Origin: Acerihabitans arboris
GTDB lineage: Bacteria > Pseudomonadota > Gammaproteobacteria > Enterobacterales > Enterobacteriaceae
Length of the DNA: 64,000 nucleotides
Reading direction: 5' to 3'
NCBI RefSeq assembly: GCF_010131535.1
Contig: NZ_WUBS01000020.1
Coordinates: 1 to 64,000 of the forward strand
This document shows positions 60,787-64,000 of the stretch, one piece after another (position 1 is the stretch's first letter; each line of letters begins with the position of its first letter). Under the pieces are notes generated by a model. It searched no databases. It saw only the letters and a program-made list of their open reading frames with translations, and was not told the origin of the DNA. A program made the translations under genes and the position numbers.

Positions 60787-61653
60787 ATGAATAAAATCTT
60801 CCTGACCGGCGGTACCGGCATGCTTGGTACCTATGTTACCAGTACCCTCAATGATTACGGCTATGAGGCCATCGTTGCCGATCGCAGCCGTTTTGACCTG
60901 GCCAATCACAAGGCCATTTATGACTATGTTAAAGAGGCCAGGCCGGATGTGATCCTGCATTTCGCCGCCGAAACCGATGTGGATTTATGTGAGCGTGAAC
61001 CGGCGCGGGCCGGGATCTGCAATCACCTGGCCACGGAGCAAATCGCCAAGGCGGCGCAGGCCTGCGGCGCCTGGTTGTTATATATTTCATCGTCTAACGT
61101 ATTTGGCGCCGAGGGCAAGATCAGCTACAACGAACTCGATATTCCGCAGCCGACCAATTATTACGGCCGCTCGAAATTAAATGGCGAGGACGCGGTTAGG
61201 GCCAACTGTCCCGATAATCATCTGATACTGCGCGCCGGTTGGATGATTGGCGGCGGGCCAGGAAAGGATCATAAGTTTGTCGGTAAGATTATCCAACAGA
61301 TCAAGGACGGCGCCACCGAGCTGAAAGCGGTAAGCGACCGTTTGGGCAGCCTTACCTCCGCCGGCCAGTTGAGTGATTTTATTATCAAGGCGATGGCTAA
61401 CCGTCAGACCGGGACCTATCATTTTGCCAGCCACGGCACCATTAGCCGTTTTGATATTGCGCGCGCTATCGGCGAAATATTAAAATTCAAAGGCAGCATC
61501 ATGCCGGTGGAGTCGTCCAGGTTTCCCTTGTCCGCGCCGCGTCCTTTCTCCGAGGGTATTCAATCCATTTATCTTCCGTCGTTAAGCGAGTCATGTATAC
61601 CAGGTTATTGGAAAGATGACCTGGCAAGGTATGTTGCCTCATTCCAAGGATGA
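60787..61653 (+). CDS. rfbD: dTDP-4-dehydrorhamnose reductase RfbD
   Basis: A 288-residue SDR-like reductase finishing dTDP-L-rhamnose. Cofactor loop LTGGTGMLGTYV (about residues 5-16), HFAAETDVDLCE (about 59), and the Tyr/Lys motif YYGRSKLNGE (about 126). The dehydratase gene rfbB that completes the pathway is not in the window. Confidence 0.93.
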   Translation: MNKIFLTGGTGMLGTYVTSTLNDYGYEAIVADRSRFDLANHKAIYDYVKEARPDVILHFAAETDVDLCEREPARAGICNHLATEQIAKAAQACGAWLLYISSSNVFGAEGKISYNELDIPQPTNYYGRSKLNGEDAVRANCPDNHLILRAGWMIGGGPGKDHKFVGKIIQQIKDGATELKAVSDRLGSLTSAGQLSDFIIKAMANRQTGTYHFASHGTISRFDIARAIGEILKFKGSIMPVESSRFPLSAPRPFSEGIQSIYLPSLSESCIPGYWKDDLARYVASFQG

Positions 61654-61662
61654 ACCGGTATT

Positions 61663-62940
61663 ATGAAAAGCAAAGTACAATATTTTATGCACTATGCCAG
61701 GGAATTTGGCTATGGTAATGCGCTGATATTTTCGCTGTTTAAACTTTTTCCGCGTTTTTTCGTCTTATTGCATCACAGGGTCAATGCCGGCACCAATAAT
61801 GTCTGGCCGGAAATGGCGACGGTAGATCCGATCGTTTCCGCCAACGCCGTGCTTGATTATAAACCCTGGGCCGAATATGGCGGCGCGTTGATTCCCGCCG
61901 CCAGCGGGGATAAGCGGCCGACCTTTATCTGGTTTGTCCCCGACTGGTCTAATGTCTGGGGCGGCGGCCATTATACGTTATTCCGTTTCGCCAACCACTT
62001 TGCGAAATATGATACCAAGAATATTATATTTATTTATAATAATGAACGCCACAATTCCTCCAGGCAGTTGCAAAATGAGTTGAAGCGCGCCCTGCCCGGG
62101 TGTTTATTGGAGGTGATTATCGATCCCGCTTTGCTACCCGCCTGCGCCGGCGCGATTGCCACCACCTGGCAATCCGCGTATAACGTGCGGGCTTTCCCCT
62201 TTGCGCGGGAAAAATTTTATTTCATGCAGGATTATGAAAGCCAGTTTTATGCATATGGCACGGCGTCAATGCAGGCCAATGCCACCTACGGTTTTGGTTT
62301 TACCGGCATTACCGGGGGAGGCTGGCTTAAGCAGTGTTATGAATCCCACGGCGGCCGTGCCCGCAACTACCTGTTTGCCGCCGACCGCAACATCTTTTAT
62401 CCGGCGGCGGGCAAGACGATGGTGCGCAAGACGGTATCCCGACTGTTTTTTTACGGTCGTCCCTCCACGGAGCGACGCTGTTTTGATTTAGGCATGGCGT
62501 CGCTGAAAAAAATTGCCCGCCATTTTCCCGAGGTTGAAATCGTCATCGCCGGCCTGGATTTAAAAGCCCGCCCGCCGTTCCCGGCCACCCTGCTGGGCAA
62601 CATGACGCTGAAGGACACGGGGGACCTGTACCGGACCTGCGATGTGGGTATGGCGTTCTCCGGCACCAACCTGTCGTATCTGCCGGTGGAGTTAATGGCC
62701 TGCGGCGTCCCGGTTATCTCCAATAACGGGCCGCAGGTAGAATGGTTTTGCCGTCATGGCGTAAACGCGTATTTGGCGGATCCCACTCCCCAGGCGGTGC
62801 TGGAGGCGTTTACCGCGCTCTACCATGATCGTTTGCTGCGGCAAAAATTAGCGGACGGCGGCCTGGCCACCATGGAGCACCTGGACTGGGAATCGCAGAT
62901 GGCCGGGATCTATGAGTACGTCACGGCCAATATCGGATGA
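61663..62940 (+). CDS. Rhamnosyltransferase, WsaF-like (GT4-type)
   Basis: A 425-residue glycosyltransferase. The N-terminal segment FIWFVPDWSNVWGGGHYTLF (about residue 87) and the FYFMQDYESQFY stretch are hallmarks of the WsaF rhamnosyltransferase family. The C-terminal GT-B donor domain contains FYGRPSTERRCFDLG and SYLPVELMACGVPVISN. It follows rfbD by 9 bp, so it most likely uses dTDP-L-rhamnose made by the operon to extend a surface polysaccharide. Confidence 0.85.
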   Translation: MKSKVQYFMHYAREFGYGNALIFSLFKLFPRFFVLLHHRVNAGTNNVWPEMATVDPIVSANAVLDYKPWAEYGGALIPAASGDKRPTFIWFVPDWSNVWGGGHYTLFRFANHFAKYDTKNIIFIYNNERHNSSRQLQNELKRALPGCLLEVIIDPALLPACAGAIATTWQSAYNVRAFPFAREKFYFMQDYESQFYAYGTASMQANATYGFGFTGITGGGWLKQCYESHGGRARNYLFAADRNIFYPAAGKTMVRKTVSRLFFYGRPSTERRCFDLGMASLKKIARHFPEVEIVIAGLDLKARPPFPATLLGNMTLKDTGDLYRTCDVGMAFSGTNLSYLPVELMACGVPVISNNGPQVEWFCRHGVNAYLADPTPQAVLEAFTALYHDRLLRQKLADGGLATMEHLDWESQMAGIYEYVTANIG

Positions 62941-63063
62941 CATATCTTCTACCCCGGTAGGTCCCGGTGCTTTACGACCTGGCGCTTAAGCTGGACGCCC
63001 GGACCCGGAACGCTTCACGGCTTGGCATCGGCGGGCGGCCGGGGCGGGGTAATCATGCCGGGT

Positions 63064-64000
63064 CTATTTGCCAAGCGTAATCTTGCCGCTGTCAATCATG
63101 CCCTCCACTCCCTTGATGCCGTCCCGGATGCCGAGCAGCATCATGCGCAGCCGTTGCGCCCGAGGCTTGCCCACGATCAGAAAAAAGCACAGGAACATTC
63201 CCAGGCGGTAAAGATGGGCCAGGCGCCATGCCATGGTCATCGGCGTGCGGCGCACCATCTTCAGGGTATTGCGGAAGATATAGTAATTCCGCAGCGGGCT
63301 ATGCTGCGGCACCTCGCGCCAGCGGCCGAGCCAGATTTTGATTACCCCGTAGCCTAACGTATGGTGCAGCACCGCCCGTTGGGCGCCAAACAGGCGATAC
63401 CCCAGGTGGGTGGCGCGAAAACACCACTCGGTATCCACGTGATCGATAAAATAGCCGCTGTTCATCACGCCGATCGCGCGCAGCGCCGGGGCGCGAATCA
63501 GCATGCCGGAAGAGATGAGGAAATCCGTTTCCACATAACCGGCGACGCGGCACGGATAACGGCGGCGAATAAACATCTGCTGTCTGCGGACGAATCCGGC
63601 GCGGGTAAAGGTGCGTCTGTCCACCTGGGTGGGGCCGATCGCGCCGACGCGGATATCGTCGGCCAGCAACCGGCTCTCCAGTAACAATAGCTGCCGTACC
63701 ATGTCGGCGGCCGGGATACTGTCGTGATCAAGCAGCAGCACGTGGGTGCAGCGCAGGTCCAGCGCGCGCCAGATGCCCCGGTTCTGGGCGGCGGCGATGC
63801 CCATGTTCCCTTCCTGCGGGAGGATATGCCGGCGGGGCGAACCCCGGGCAAAGGCTGTCAGGGCCTCGACGCGGGCCGCGGACGATCCGTTATCCACGAT
63901 CACCAGTTCCTGTACCTGTCCGGCGATGGCGGCGAGCAGTTCGGCGAACAGGACCGGATCGGGATGATAGGTGACGATAACCGCGCAAACACAGGGTGCA
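63064..64000 (-). CDS. Family 2 glycosyltransferase (rhamnosyltransferase-like), 5' end cut off by the window
   Basis: The reading frame stays open to the right edge: upstream of the internal GTG at 63903 it reads CAVIVTYHPDPVLFAELLAA, the usual N-terminus of this family, so only a few residues lie outside. LVIVDNGSSA and the DxD-bearing LLLDHDSIPAAD follow, then the acceptor-side motif FIDHVDTEWCFRA. Similar proteins add rhamnose in O-antigen or capsule synthesis. It converges on the WsaF-like gene with a 123-bp gap lacking a clear terminator. Confidence 0.85.
   Translation of the reverse strand, partial: APCVCAVIVTYHPDPVLFAELLAAIAGQVQELVIVDNGSSAARVEALTAFARGSPRRHILPQEGNMGIAAAQNRGIWRALDLRCTHVLLLDHDSIPAADMVRQLLLLESRLLADDIRVGAIGPTQVDRRTFTRAGFVRRQQMFIRRRYPCRVAGYVETDFLISSGMLIRAPALRAIGVMNSGYFIDHVDTEWCFRATHLGYRLFGAQRAVLHHTLGYGVIKIWLGRWREVPQHSPLRNYYIFRNTLKMVRRTPMTMAWRLAHLYRLGMFLCFFLIVGKPRAQRLRMMLLGIRDGIKGVEGMIDSGKITLGK

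Overview
This window is a chromosomal replication-origin segment from a gammaproteobacterium of the order Enterobacterales. The gene order yieP, kup, ravA, viaA, asnC, mioC, oriC, mnmG, rsmG, atpIBEFHAGDC, glmU, glmS, pstSCAB, phoU is the E. coli K-12 order read in reverse. The leader and P1/P2 promoters of an rRNA operon lie at the left edge, reading out of the window. Protein lengths (Kup 622, MnmG 629, AtpI 126, AtpE 79) match E. coli almost exactly. Family placement is not certain; a Pectobacteriaceae/Sodalis-like or Brenneria-like organism would fit the mix of accessory genes, but that is inference.

Layout. 1-300: rRNA operon promoters on the minus strand. 359-10285: yieP, kup, ravA-viaA, asnC, mioC, oriC and mnmG-rsmG; the rbs genes, hsrA and asnA found here in E. 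coli are absent. 10800-17880: the complete ATP synthase operon with its promoter and terminator. 17880-20660: an insertion between atpC and glmU, made of an IS30-type transposase remnant and a GC-rich redox cassette (SDR plus NAD(P)-binding reductase, divergent from an HxlR regulator with twin operators). 20866-24374: glmU and glmS. 24531-25805: an orphan anaerobic sulfatase-maturase-like radical SAM enzyme. 25847-30511: the Pho-controlled pst-phoU operon. 30544-30880: a decayed hipBA remnant. 30836-33980: a yieH-type phosphatase divergent from a galactitol-type PTS. 34020-35263: two orphan genes.

35244-48950 is a tightly packed minus-strand aryl polyene (APE) cluster holding equivalents of apeC to apeR in order, with apeH and apeI fused in one frame. 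It encodes two carrier proteins, a chain-length factor, two ketosynthases, a ketoreductase, two dehydratase domains, an AMP ligase, acyl- and glycosyl-transfer functions, and a LolA/MMPL/lipoprotein export set. A tandem pair of 10-bp OmpR-like half-sites lies upstream.

49228-54864 is accessory DNA: a small lipoprotein, a dead Fic fragment, a type VI lipase-effector/immunity pair (Tle4/Tli4-like) and a LacI regulator. 54993-58281 is a beta-glucoside PTS operon with a perfect LacI-type palindrome and a CRP site but no EIIA gene. 58472-59074 encodes a DUF3313 lipoprotein. 59342-64000 begins a dTDP-rhamnose polysaccharide locus (rfbA, rfbC, rfbD, a WsaF-like rhamnosyltransferase, and an opposing glycosyltransferase cut by the window end); rfbB is not in view.

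The parts most worth a second look are the APE cluster architecture and its putative control site, the HxlR redox cassette, the AT-rich orphan gene at 34508 with a weak RhoGAP-like C-terminus, and the PTS leader hairpin that covers its ribosome-binding site.
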